Below, piece after piece: positions 11,537 to 20,019 of a DNA stretch of 64,000 bases (position 1 is its first letter; the number at the start of each line of letters is the position of its first letter). The notes beneath the pieces are model-generated. The model saw only the letters and a list, made by a program, of their open reading frames with translations, made no database searches and had not been told where the DNA came from. The stretch lies in assembly GCA_913053875.1 (NCBI GenBank), contig CAJXGN010000014.1, forward strand, positions 1 to 64,000, written 5' to 3'. The DNA is from an uncultured Agromyces sp. GTDB taxonomy: Bacteria > Actinomycetota > Actinomycetes > Actinomycetales > Microbacteriaceae. The position numbers and the translations under genes are program-made.

Positions 11537-13054
11537 ATGGCCGCCGTCGTGGTCGTCGGCAGCGGGCTCGCGGGCCTGCTCGCCGCCGTGCGCGCCGCCG
11601 ACGCGGGGCACCGCGTGACCGTGGTCACCAAGGGCCCGCTCGACGAGGGCAGCACCCGCTACGCGCAGGGCGGCATCGCCGCTGCGCTGTTCGCCGACGA
11701 CTCGGTCGACGCGCACGTGCTCGACACGCTGCGCGCGGGCGCCGGGCACTGCGACCCGGCGGCCGTGCGCGTGCTCTGCGAGGAGGGGCCGGCGCGGGTG
11801 CGCGACCTGATTCGGTTCGGTGCGGCGTTCGACCGCGACGAGTCCGGGCTCGCACGCGGGCTCGAGGCGGCGCACTCGCGTGCCCGCGTGGTGCACGCGG
11901 GCGGCGACGCCACCGGCGCCGAGATCATGCGGGCGCTCGTCGCGACGGTGCGCTCGCGCGCGGTCGAGCTGGTCGAGCACGCGATGCTGGTCGACGTGCT
12001 GACCTGCCGAGGGCGCGCCTGCGGCGTGCGGCTGCTCGTCGACGGACAGCAGGTCGACCGGCCGGCCGACGCCGTGGTCCTCGCGACCGGCGGCACCGGG
12101 CAGCTGTACGGCCGCACGACCAACCCCGCGGTCGCGACCGGCGACGGCGTGGCCGCCGCATGGCGTGCGGGCGCCCGGGTCGCCGACCTCGAGTTCACCC
12201 AGTTCCACCCGACCGCGCTCGCGACTCCCGGCACACCGCTCGTCTCGGAGGCGGTGCGCGGTGAGGGGGCGGTGCTGCGGGATGCCTCGGGCGAGCAGTT
12301 CATGCCGTCGCGCCATCCGCTCGCCGAGCTCGCGCCGCGCGACGTCGTCGCCCGTGAGGTCGCCGCCGCCATGCGACGCCACGACAGCGCCCCCGCGTAC
12401 CTGGATGCGACCGCACTCGGCGGCGCGTTCCTCGCCCGGCGCTTCCCGGGCATCGACGGGGCCACGCGCGCCGCCGGGTTCGACTGGTCGCGCGAGCCGA
12501 TTCCGGTCACGCCGGCCGCGCACTACGCGATGGGCGGCATCGCGACCGACCTCTGGGGCCGCACGAGCGTGCCCGGCCTCCTCGCGGTCGGCGAGTGCGC
12601 GCGCACCGGCGTGCACGGCGCGAACCGGCTCGCGTCGAACTCGCTGCTCGAGGCGGCCGTGTTCGCCGACCGCGCCGCACGCGTGCTCGACGCGCCGTTT
12701 CCCTCCGCGGCCGGTCGCACCCGAGTGGATGCCCCGGTGCCGGTCGCAGCCCCTCGACGCGCCGGCGACCCGTTCTCCCGTTCCGCGCTGCAGGACCTGA
12801 TGTGGGCCCGCGCGGGCCTCGAGCGCTCGGGCGACGGCCTGGCCGAGGCATCCGCCCGGCTCGATGCGTGGGCGACCACCCGCCCCGCGGCGCCCGAGGG
12901 CACCGTCGCCGACGTCGAGGACGCGAACCTGCTGCTGCTCGCCCGCCTCACGGTCGACGCCGCGCTCGCCCGCCGCGAGTCGCGCGGCGCGCACCACCGA
13001 CTCGACCACCCCGACCGCGACCCCGCGCTCGGCGCGCTCCCGGAGGCCGCATGA
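11537..13054 (+). CDS. nadB: L-aspartate oxidase
   Basis: A 505-residue FAD enzyme oxidising L-aspartate to iminoaspartate, the first step of de novo NAD synthesis. The dinucleotide-binding start VVVVGSGLAGLLAAV (residues 4-18), STRYAQGGIAAAL around residue 40, the FTQFHPTAL substrate-site motif and HYAMGGI are all characteristic of NadB in the succinate dehydrogenase flavoprotein family. It begins one base after nadA and overlaps nadC by 4 nt. Confidence 0.95.
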   Translation: MAAVVVVGSGLAGLLAAVRAADAGHRVTVVTKGPLDEGSTRYAQGGIAAALFADDSVDAHVLDTLRAGAGHCDPAAVRVLCEEGPARVRDLIRFGAAFDRDESGLARGLEAAHSRARVVHAGGDATGAEIMRALVATVRSRAVELVEHAMLVDVLTCRGRACGVRLLVDGQQVDRPADAVVLATGGTGQLYGRTTNPAVATGDGVAAAWRAGARVADLEFTQFHPTALATPGTPLVSEAVRGEGAVLRDASGEQFMPSRHPLAELAPRDVVAREVAAAMRRHDSAPAYLDATALGGAFLARRFPGIDGATRAAGFDWSREPIPVTPAAHYAMGGIATDLWGRTSVPGLLAVGECARTGVHGANRLASNSLLEAAVFADRAARVLDAPFPSAAGRTRVDAPVPVAAPRRAGDPFSRSALQDLMWARAGLERSGDGLAEASARLDAWATTRPAAPEGTVADVEDANLLLLARLTVDAALARRESRGAHHRLDHPDRDPALGALPEAA

Positions 13055-13914
13055 CCGCCCTCACCCCCGCCCAGCTCGACCGCATCGTGCAGGCCGCGCT
13101 CGACGAGGACGCCCCGTGGGGCGACCTCACCTCCGAGACGCTCATCCCCGCCACTGTGCAGGCGCGAGCCGACCTCGTCGCCCGCGAGCCCGGCGTGATG
13201 AGCGGCGCTGCGGTGTTCGCGGCCGCGTTCCGCCTCGTCGACCCGCGCATCGACGTCGAGCAGGTCGTGCCCGACGGCGCGCGCTTCGCCGCGGGCGACC
13301 GGCTCGCGAGCGTCGCCGGCCACGCGCGTGCCGTGCTCCGCGCCGAGCGCATCGGCCTGAACTTCACCCAGCGCATGTCGGGCATCGCGACCCTCACCGC
13401 GCGCTACGTCGACGCCGTCGCCGGCACCCGTGCGCGCATCGTCGACACCCGCAAGACCACCCCGGGCCTGCGCGTGCTCGAGCGCCAGGCGGTGCGCGAC
13501 GGCGGCGGCCGCAACCACCGGTTCTCGCTGTCGGACGCCGTCATGGCCAAGGACAACCACCTCGCGGTACTCACGGCCGACGGCACGAGCGTGACCGATG
13601 CCCTGCTGGCGGTACGCGAGCGGATGCCCCACACGGCGCACCTCGAGGTCGAGGTCGACCGCCTCGACCAGGTCGAGGACGTGCTGGCCGCGGGCGTCGA
13701 CACGATCATGCTCGACAACTTCCCGCTCGACGACCTGCGCGCGGGCGTCGCGCTCGTCGCGGGCCGCGCGGTCGTCGAGGCGAGCGGCGGCGTGAGCCTC
13801 GACACGGTCGGCGCGATCGCGGCGACGGGGGTCGACGTCATCTCGGTCGGCGCGCTCACGCACAGCGTGCGCTCGCTCGACCTCGGGCTCGACGTGGTGG
13901 TCGGCGGGCCGTGA
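13051..13914 (+). CDS. nadC: Nicotinate-nucleotide pyrophosphorylase (carboxylating)
   Basis: A 287-residue quinolinate phosphoribosyltransferase that converts quinolinate and PRPP to nicotinate mononucleotide. Family motifs include DLTSETLIP near residue 25, FTQRMSGIAT, RKTTPGLRVLERQAV with the following GGGRNHRFSL, and the PRPP-site segments MLDNFPLD and EASGGVSLDTV. Translation is coupled to nadB (ATGA overlap) and to the next gene (GTGA overlap). Confidence 0.96.
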   Translation: MTALTPAQLDRIVQAALDEDAPWGDLTSETLIPATVQARADLVAREPGVMSGAAVFAAAFRLVDPRIDVEQVVPDGARFAAGDRLASVAGHARAVLRAERIGLNFTQRMSGIATLTARYVDAVAGTRARIVDTRKTTPGLRVLERQAVRDGGGRNHRFSLSDAVMAKDNHLAVLTADGTSVTDALLAVRERMPHTAHLEVEVDRLDQVEDVLAAGVDTIMLDNFPLDDLRAGVALVAGRAVVEASGGVSLDTVGAIAATGVDVISVGALTHSVRSLDLGLDVVVGGP

Positions 13915-15056
13915 TCTACCTCGACCATGCCGCCACGACCCCGGTGCGCCGCGAGGCGCTCGAGGCGATGTGGCCGTACCTGACCGGCGAGTTCGGCAAT
14001 CCGTCGAGCCACCACCGGGTCGGCGAGGCGGCGGCGGCGGCACTGGCCGACGCGCGGGCGACGGTGGCTCGGGTGCTGGGCTGCCGTCCGGGCGAGGTCA
14101 CGTTCACGTCGGGCGGCACCGAGGCCGACAACCTCGCGATCAAGGGCATCGCGCTCGGCGCCCCGCGCGGCCGGCACGTGGTCACGACTCCCATCGAGCA
14201 CGAGGCGGTGCTCGAGTCGATCGACTTCCTGGCGCGCGTGCACGGCTTCGAGGTCACCATGCTGGGGGTCGACGCGGGCGGCCGGGTCTCCCCCGACCAG
14301 CTCGCCGAGGTGCTGCGCGACGACACGACGCTCGCGACCGTGCAGCTGGCGAACAACGAGATCGGCACGGTGCAGCCGGTCGCCGAGCTCGCGGCCGTGG
14401 CACGCGAACGCGGCGTTCCGGTGCACACCGACGCCGTGCAGGCCGCCGGCTGGCTGCCGCTCGGCCTCGGCGCGCTCGGCGTCGACGCGATCTCGCTCTC
14501 GGGCCACAAGGTCGGTGCGCCGAAGGGCTCGGGCGTGCTCGCGGCGAGGGGGCGGATGCCCCTGGAGCCCGTGCTCCACGGCGGCGGCCAGGAGCGGGGT
14601 CGGCGCTCGGGCACCGAGAACGTCGCCGGCGCCGTCGCGCTCGCGACCGCGCTGCGTCTCGCCGAGGACGAGCGGGAGGAGTCCGCGACGCGAGTCTCGG
14701 CCGCCCGCGACGCGCTCGTCGCGCGTGTGCTCGCAGACGTGCCGTCGGCACGCCTCACCGGGGACCCGGTGCATCGGCTGCCCGGCACTGCGTCGTTCGT
14801 GTTCCCGGGTACGAGCGGCGAGGCGGTGCTGCTGGAGCTCGAGCAGCGCGGCATCGTGGGCTCGAGCGGGTCCGCGTGCGCAGCGGGCAGCGACGAGCCG
14901 TCGCACGTGCTGACCGCGATCGGGCTGCCGCCCGAGATCGCCCGGACTGCCGTGCGGTTCACGCTCGGGCGGGACGCGGTCACCGAGGACGTGGCCGCTG
15001 CAGCGGCATCCGTGGCTTCTGCCGTGTCAGCGGTGGGCGGTATCGTGTCGGCATGA
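13911..15056 (+). CDS. nadS: NifS-type cysteine desulfurase of the NAD operon (NadS-like)
   Basis: A 381-residue PLP-dependent class V aminotransferase fold. It starts MIYLDHAATTPV and carries the PLP lysine in SLSGHKVGAPKGSGVL. The active cysteine lies in GSSGSACAAGSDEPSHVL near the C-terminus. A desulfurase in nad operons (corynebacterial nadS; nifS-like gene beside B. subtilis nadB) is understood to build the oxygen-sensitive [4Fe-4S] cluster of NadA. The GTG start overlaps the nadC stop, so stoichiometric expression is likely. The symbol is given by operon context rather than by a distinguishing motif. Confidence 0.87.
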   Translation: MIYLDHAATTPVRREALEAMWPYLTGEFGNPSSHHRVGEAAAAALADARATVARVLGCRPGEVTFTSGGTEADNLAIKGIALGAPRGRHVVTTPIEHEAVLESIDFLARVHGFEVTMLGVDAGGRVSPDQLAEVLRDDTTLATVQLANNEIGTVQPVAELAAVARERGVPVHTDAVQAAGWLPLGLGALGVDAISLSGHKVGAPKGSGVLAARGRMPLEPVLHGGGQERGRRSGTENVAGAVALATALRLAEDEREESATRVSAARDALVARVLADVPSARLTGDPVHRLPGTASFVFPGTSGEAVLLELEQRGIVGSSGSACAAGSDEPSHVLTAIGLPPEIARTAVRFTLGRDAVTEDVAAAAASVASAVSAVGGIVSA

Positions 15057-15226
15057 GCGATTCCACTCCGACCCCCGGCGACGACGAGCGCGACGCCGAG
15101 GCCCGCGCCGAGCACGAGCGCGAGGTCGAGGAGCGCCTCACCGACGAGCTCGCCCCCGAGGAGCAGCTCCTCGAGGGCTGGCTGCCCGAGGCGTCGCCGA
15201 CCGACGGGCCCGCGCCGGCCCCGTAG
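15053..15226 (+). CDS. Small acidic protein at the end of the nad operon
   Basis: A 57-residue protein I do not recognise. It starts at an ATG that overlaps the nadS stop (ATGA), so it is coupled to that gene. Composition is strongly acidic and charged, with an EREVEERLTDEL segment likely helical, then LLEGWLPEASPTDGPAPAP. No cysteine, signal peptide or membrane segment is present. The coupling makes it a real gene candidate, perhaps an accessory of the desulfurase or of NadA, but that is speculation. Confidence 0.65.
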   Translation: MSDSTPTPGDDERDAEARAEHEREVEERLTDELAPEEQLLEGWLPEASPTDGPAPAP

Positions 15227-15384
15227 CCCTTTCCCGCGGCCGCTCGGCCGTACGCACGCTGCGCGACGACGCGCACCGTTCGTCCCATTCCGGGAATACC
15301 CGTCCGTTCTCGACGGTTGCCCGGCTGTATTCGCTTCGCCGACCCCGGACCCGGCCGTGCCCGGTCCGCAGTGAGGAACCGCAC

Positions 15385-16890
15385 GTGACCGACCGCTCCA
15401 CCCGACTCGACCCTGCCGCAGGGACCGGCTCCACGCCGACGGCGGACGCGGTCCGGGCCGCGCGCGACTCGCGCGTCATCTGGCTGCTGCTCGCGGCCTC
15501 GTTCGTCGTGATCCTCAACGAGACGATCATGGGCGTCGCGATCCCGCACCTGCAGTCCGACCTGGACATCACGGTGCAGGCGGCGCAGTGGCTCACGACC
15601 GCGTTCATGCTCACCATGGCCGTGGTGATCCCGATCACCGGGTTCCTGCTCCAGCGCTTCCACACCCGGCCGGTCTTCATCGCGGCGATGAGCCTGTTCT
15701 CGGCGGGCACGCTGATCGCCGCGGTGGCGCCCGGCTACGAGGTGCTGCTCGGTGCCCGCGTGGTGCAGGCGACGGGCACCGCGATCATGATGCCGCTGCT
15801 CATGACCACGCTCATGACCCTCGTCGCGCCGAAGGACCGCGGTCGCATCATGGGCCGTGTCTCGACCGTCATCTCGGTCGCGCCGGCGATCGGCCCGACC
15901 ATCTCCGGCCTCATCCTCAGCTACCTCTCGTGGCGCTGGATGTTCTGGATCGTGCTGCCGATCGCGGTCACGATGCTGCTCATCGGCATCCGCCGGGTCG
16001 AGAACGTGACCGAGCCGCGCGTCGTGCCGATCGACGTGTTCTCGGTCGTGCTCTCGGCGTTCGGGTTCGGCGGCATCGTGTTCGGCCTCAGCCAGATCGG
16101 CGGCGCGGCCGAGTCCGGCGGCGAGGCCGGCGGCAACGCGACCACCATGTGGATCTCGCTCGCGGTCGGCGCGGTGGGCCTCGCGGCCTTCATCCTGCGC
16201 CAGGTGAGGCTGCAGCGGAGCGACCGGGCCCTGCTCGACCTGCGCACGTTCCGCTCGCGCAACTTCTCGATCTCGATCGGGCTGATGGCGATCATGATGC
16301 TGACCCTGTTCGGCACGATCATCCTGCTCCCGATCTACATGCAGAGCGTGATCGGCTTCGATGCGCTGCTCGCCGGGCTCCTGCTGCTGCCGGGCGGACT
16401 CGTCATGGGCCTCGCGGCGCCGACCGTCGGGCGCCTGTTCGACCGGTACGGCCCGACCGTGCTGCTCGTGCCGGGCAGCGTGATCGTGAGCGCCGTGCTC
16501 TGGTTCCTGGCGCTCTTCGCGACCGAGACGACGCCGGCGTGGGTGGTGCTGGCCGCGCACGTGACGCTGAGCCTCGGACTCGCGTTCATGTTCACGCCGT
16601 TGTTCACGGCGGCGCTCGCGTCGGTCGAGCCGAAGCTCTACTCGCACGGCAGCGCGATCGTCGGCACGGTGCAGCAGGTCGCCGGAGCCGCCGGGACCGC
16701 ACTGTTCGTGACGGTGATGGCGGCGCAGACCGCGGCCCTGCAGGCGCCTGCGGTGACGGATGCCGCCGCCGCGGCCGGCGGCGTGCGCGCCGCGTTCCTC
16801 GTCGGCGCCGTGCTCTCGCTGTTCGCGATCGTCGGTTCGGCGCTGGTGCGTCGTCCGGCGGACATGCCGGCGGGCGTCGTCGGGCACTGA
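15385..16890 (+). CDS. DHA2-family (EmrB/QacA-type) MFS transporter
   Basis: A 501-residue membrane protein with about 14 predicted hydrophobic segments starting at residue 29 (IWLLLAASFVVILNETIMGV). The second segment carries the DHA2 hallmark QWLTTAFMLTMAVVIP, and motif C-like glycine/proline stretch APAIGPTISGLIL follows the fifth. The family exports drugs or other small hydrophobic compounds by proton antiport; the substrate here is unknown. The GTG start has TGAGGA about 9 nt upstream. It is separated by 158 nt from the nad operon and converges on the VWA gene. Confidence 0.92.
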   Translation: MTDRSTRLDPAAGTGSTPTADAVRAARDSRVIWLLLAASFVVILNETIMGVAIPHLQSDLDITVQAAQWLTTAFMLTMAVVIPITGFLLQRFHTRPVFIAAMSLFSAGTLIAAVAPGYEVLLGARVVQATGTAIMMPLLMTTLMTLVAPKDRGRIMGRVSTVISVAPAIGPTISGLILSYLSWRWMFWIVLPIAVTMLLIGIRRVENVTEPRVVPIDVFSVVLSAFGFGGIVFGLSQIGGAAESGGEAGGNATTMWISLAVGAVGLAAFILRQVRLQRSDRALLDLRTFRSRNFSISIGLMAIMMLTLFGTIILLPIYMQSVIGFDALLAGLLLLPGGLVMGLAAPTVGRLFDRYGPTVLLVPGSVIVSAVLWFLALFATETTPAWVVLAAHVTLSLGLAFMFTPLFTAALASVEPKLYSHGSAIVGTVQQVAGAAGTALFVTVMAAQTAALQAPAVTDAAAAAGGVRAAFLVGAVLSLFAIVGSALVRRPADMPAGVVGH

Positions 16891-16902
16891 GCGGCGCCCG
16901 CC

Positions 16903-16970
16903 GCGGCCCGGCTCGCGGTGCGGCCCGGCTCGACGTGCGGCCCGGCTCGCGGCTGTGCCCCGGCTCGCGG
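16903..16970. repeat. 17-bp tandem repeat, about four copies, in a convergent gap
   Basis: Units of GCGGCCCGGCTCGCGGT at 16903, 16920 and 16937, with a degenerate fourth unit from 16954, fill the space between the ends of the transporter and VWA genes and abut the VWA stop codon at 16972. The copies differ at one to four positions. It may act as a roadblock-type terminator for both genes or simply be a slippage array. Confidence 0.75.
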
Positions 16971-16971
16971 C

Positions 16972-18750
16972 TCAGCCGCAGTCGGGCCGGCAGGTGCGCT
17001 GCGAGAGCGCGATGACGAGCACGTCGCCGAGGTCCTCGGGCTCGGTCGCCGAGTAGGCGGCACCGCCGGTGGCGTTGGCGATACGGGTCATCGCCTCGAA
17101 GTCGGTGTCGGGCCCGAACCCGATCATGATCACCGGAACGGGCTGCAGCGGATCCTGCAGCTCCTCGAGCTCGGCGAGCAGCGTGTCGAGGTCGATGCCG
17201 TTCGCGTCCTCGTTGCGGCCGTCGGTGATGAGCAGCACGGAGTTGACGCGTTCGGGGTCGTACGTCTCGGTCACGCGCTGCACCGCGGCGAGCGTGGTGT
17301 CGTACAGGCCGGTCGCACCGCCCAGCCGCTCCGGCAGCGATGCGATGATGCCCGCGATCTGCTGCAGGTGCGCGGCATCGGCGAGCGGACCGATCGGGGC
17401 GAGCTCCTCGTAGTCGAGGTCGCCGTTGCGGGCGGTCGAGAACGCCCAGACGCCCATCTGCACCTCGCCCGAGAACTTCTGCATGGCGCCGAGCGCGGCC
17501 TGCTGGAAGATGTCGATGCGGCGCAGCCCGTTTCCCGCCGGGTCGAGCATCGAGCCGGAGACGTCGATGACGGCGAGCATGCGGCCGCGGAGCGTCAGCA
17601 CGCCCCACTGGCGCAGCAGCGCGACCTGGTCGGCGCCCGCAGGTGCCGCGAAGGTCGTGACCGGCTCGGCCACGACACCCGGGGCGTCGAGCTCGCCTGA
17701 GCCGTCGGCCGAGCGGAAGCCGTGCGCGGCGAGCACGTCGGCCGCGTCGGAGATCGCCCGCTCGAGGTCGGTCAGCAGTTCGGCCCGCGTCGGCGGGGTC
17801 CACGTGTCCGGGTCCGCCTGGTCGGCGCCGGCCGCTGCGTCCTCGGCCGTGTCGGCGGCATCCGACTCGGCGTCGTCGGAACCATCGGTCGCCGCAGGCA
17901 GCCGCACGAACGGATACGTCATCGCGGGCGTGCCCTCCGCCGGGTAAACCGCGACGAGCTGTTCCATCGGCTCGTCGGCGTTGTAGTCGGCCACCGCCTG
18001 CTCGGTGACGATGGCCATGGTCGGCTCGGCGGCTGCGACCGTGGCTCCGAAGGCGGCATCCGTGGACGCCGGGATGGTCTTGCCGAGCTCGATCATGGCA
18101 CCGGCGAGCTGGGTCGGGTCGTCCGGGTCGGCGATGCCCGCGAGCGAGGCGAGTGCCGCGAGGCTCGACGCCGAGCCTTCGGGGTCGGGCAGCAGCATCC
18201 GCGTGCCCCCCGTGAGTAGCGTGCCCCAGCCCGGCGCGGTCTCGCCGAGCGATGCCGCCTGCTCGGCCGGCGTCGCGAAGACGACGGGCGTGGATGCCAC
18301 CTCGAGGCCCACCGATACGGCCGGCGCGGGCCTGCCGAGGGAGGTCGCGGTCGCCGTCATGCGGTCGACCCAGGCTCCGGCGCTCGGGATCCACGCGTCC
18401 GCGGGGTCCCCCGTGCCGGTCGCCACGACCGCCGCCGTGTCGGCCGACTCCTGCGCGCGCACGGTCGTGAGCGAGCACCCGTCGGATGCCTCGTCGAACG
18501 TCTCGGCGACGGTCGTGACGACGGGGGCGATGGTCGGGTCGGCGACGATGACGAGCTCGGTCGGCTCGTCGCATCCGTCCGGCTCGGAGGCGAACATCGA
18601 GCCGCTGAGCAGCGGGTCGAGCATGCCCGTCGCCCACGCGGCTCCGGCCCCGCCGACGACGAGGAGCGCGACGAGCGCTGCGGTGATCCCCACGAGCATC
18701 GGTCGGCGCGGTTGCTTCGCCGGCGCAACGCTGTGACGGCCCACGCTCAC
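16972..18750 (-). CDS. Membrane-anchored protein with substrate-binding-like and VWA domains
   Basis: A 592-residue protein. One membrane segment (residues about 18-40) anchors an extracellular part. Residues 60-290 resemble a periplasmic solute-binding fold (TELVIVADPTIAPVV; SAGAWVDRM). An acidic, Ala-rich linker lies at 287-318. A von Willebrand A domain has an intact MIDAS (D396-S398-S400 in VIDVSGSM) and a second metal segment LITDGRNED. The GTG at 18750 gives a short basic N-terminus before the membrane segment; the frame is open further upstream, so the start is uncertain. A TACACT -10-like box lies at 18834-18839. Similar VWA/solute-binding fusions occur in actinobacteria; function is unknown. 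Confidence 0.85.
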   Translation of the reverse strand: MSVGRHSVAPAKQPRRPMLVGITAALVALLVVGGAGAAWATGMLDPLLSGSMFASEPDGCDEPTELVIVADPTIAPVVTTVAETFDEASDGCSLTTVRAQESADTAAVVATGTGDPADAWIPSAGAWVDRMTATATSLGRPAPAVSVGLEVASTPVVFATPAEQAASLGETAPGWGTLLTGGTRMLLPDPEGSASSLAALASLAGIADPDDPTQLAGAMIELGKTIPASTDAAFGATVAAAEPTMAIVTEQAVADYNADEPMEQLVAVYPAEGTPAMTYPFVRLPAATDGSDDAESDAADTAEDAAAGADQADPDTWTPPTRAELLTDLERAISDAADVLAAHGFRSADGSGELDAPGVVAEPVTTFAAPAGADQVALLRQWGVLTLRGRMLAVIDVSGSMLDPAGNGLRRIDIFQQAALGAMQKFSGEVQMGVWAFSTARNGDLDYEELAPIGPLADAAHLQQIAGIIASLPERLGGATGLYDTTLAAVQRVTETYDPERVNSVLLITDGRNEDANGIDLDTLLAELEELQDPLQPVPVIMIGFGPDTDFEAMTRIANATGGAAYSATEPEDLGDVLVIALSQRTCRPDCG

Positions 18751-18892
18751 TCCAATGCCCACCGGGCACTGCGGCGGCACCGGTGACTCGTTCGCTTCGT
18801 TCGGGTCCGCGCCTGGGGGGCACGGATTCCAACAGTGTAGGCGACTCTCGGAGCGCCGGAACTGGAGCTCCCCTACAAGGGTGGAGTGATCC

Positions 18893-19360
18893 TCAGCGCG
18901 CGTCTCGCTCGGCGAGCCGGAGGCGCACGATCGGGATCTCGGGGTCGTCCTCCCCCGTGGCATCCCGCATCATCTGCTGCAGCGCCGCCCACGCCTTCGG
19001 GTAGCGCTCCGCGTAGCGGGCGAGCACCTCGGCACCGCCCGCCGCATCGAGCAGGACAGCCTCGGCGGGCCGGCGACGGATGCGACCGGTGCTGACGTGG
19101 CACGACGGGTCGGCGCGCAGGTTGCGGTACCACTGCGACCTCGGTCCGAAGCCCGACGCGACGAACACGGTGCGCTCGTCGGGCCGGTCGATCACCTCGA
19201 GCACGACGAACCGCGGCTCGCCCGACGTTCGGCCGGTGTGCTCGAGCATCATGAAGCGGCGCCCGAGCAGGAAGCCGAGTCCGGCCTTGTAGAGCGGGAT
19301 CGGGAGGCGGACCACCCAGCGGGTGCGGATCATCTTCGCAGCGAAGCTCACCGTGCGCAT
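18893..19360 (-). CDS. Nitroreductase/deazaflavin (F420)-dependent oxidoreductase family protein
   Basis: A 155-residue protein of the Ddn-like F420H2-dependent quinone reductase family (split beta-barrel). Recognisable elements are LGRRFMMLEHTGRTSGEPRF, FVASGFGPRSQWYRNLRADP and VSTGRIRRRPAEA. The ATG at 19360 is preferred over an open upstream frame because it gives the family's usual N-terminus. The family uses coenzyme F420 to reduce quinones or other acceptors at the membrane; the substrate here is not predictable. Confidence 0.85.
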   Translation of the reverse strand: MRTVSFAAKMIRTRWVVRLPIPLYKAGLGFLLGRRFMMLEHTGRTSGEPRFVVLEVIDRPDERTVFVASGFGPRSQWYRNLRADPSCHVSTGRIRRRPAEAVLLDAAGGAEVLARYAERYPKAWAALQQMMRDATGEDDPEIPIVRLRLAERDAR

Positions 19361-19452
19361 GATGGCGCACGCCGGGCGTGGGCGCAAGGCGGTTGCCCGA
19401 ACTGCTCGGGCGGGATTGGCTGGCTGGTCGAACCTCACGAAGGAGGACCCAC

Positions 19453-19974
19453 GTGGACACCACCACGCTCATCTGGACCATCGTCGGAGTCGTCGCCGTC
19501 ATCGCGGTCGTCGTCGCCGTCGTGCTGCTCACCGCCGGCAAGCGCCGCGAGGCTCGTCGCGAAGCCGACCGGCGCAAGGCGGCGGAACTCCGCGCGGAGG
19601 CCGAAGAAGCCGACCGGCAGGCACGCGAGCGCGAGGCCGCCGCGGCTCAGGCGCACGCGGAGGCCTCGCGGTCGCAGGCCGAGGCCGAGGAGGCGCAGGC
19701 GCGGGCCCAGCAGGCGCGCCTGGACGCCGAGGAGCGCGCCCGCGAGAGCGCCGAACGCCAGGCAGCGGCCGCGGACGCGCGCTCCGAGACCGATGAGACG
19801 CGTCGGAAGGCCGACGAGGTCGACCCGGACGTGACGCGCGACGAGTCCCCCGCCACTCCGGCGGATGGACGCACCGACGAGTCCCCCGCCACTCCGGAGG
19901 ATGGACGCACCGACGCCGACCGCGCCGCGCACGAGCGCGACGCGGGTTCGGAGCGGACACGCCCCACGGCGTGA
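19453..19974 (+). CDS. Membrane-anchored coiled-coil protein with a tandem C-terminal repeat
   Basis: A 173-residue protein, function unknown. The GTG start has AAGGAGG 7 nt upstream. Residues 6-28 form one membrane segment (LIWTIVGVVAVIAVVVAVVLL). A long, charged Ala/Glu/Arg-rich coiled coil follows (about 30-125) and would lie in the cytoplasm if the short N-terminus is outside. The tail contains two perfect-length copies of a 12-residue unit DESPATPADGRT/DESPATPEDGRT, encoded by 36-nt repeats at 19840-19875 and 19876-19911. It may be a scaffold or stress-related envelope protein; I cannot be more specific. Confidence 0.8.
   Translation: MDTTTLIWTIVGVVAVIAVVVAVVLLTAGKRREARREADRRKAAELRAEAEEADRQAREREAAAAQAHAEASRSQAEAEEAQARAQQARLDAEERARESAERQAAAADARSETDETRRKADEVDPDVTRDESPATPADGRTDESPATPEDGRTDADRAAHERDAGSERTRPTA
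19840..19911 (+). repeat. Two 36-nt in-frame direct repeats
   Basis: Two adjacent 36-nt copies, almost identical, encode the repeated 12-residue unit near the C-terminus of the coiled-coil protein. Copy-number change would keep the frame. Confidence 0.85.
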
Positions 19975-20019
19975 CCGGCGGCGGATGCCGGACCACGCGA
20001 GTCACCGGCATCCGTCGCC

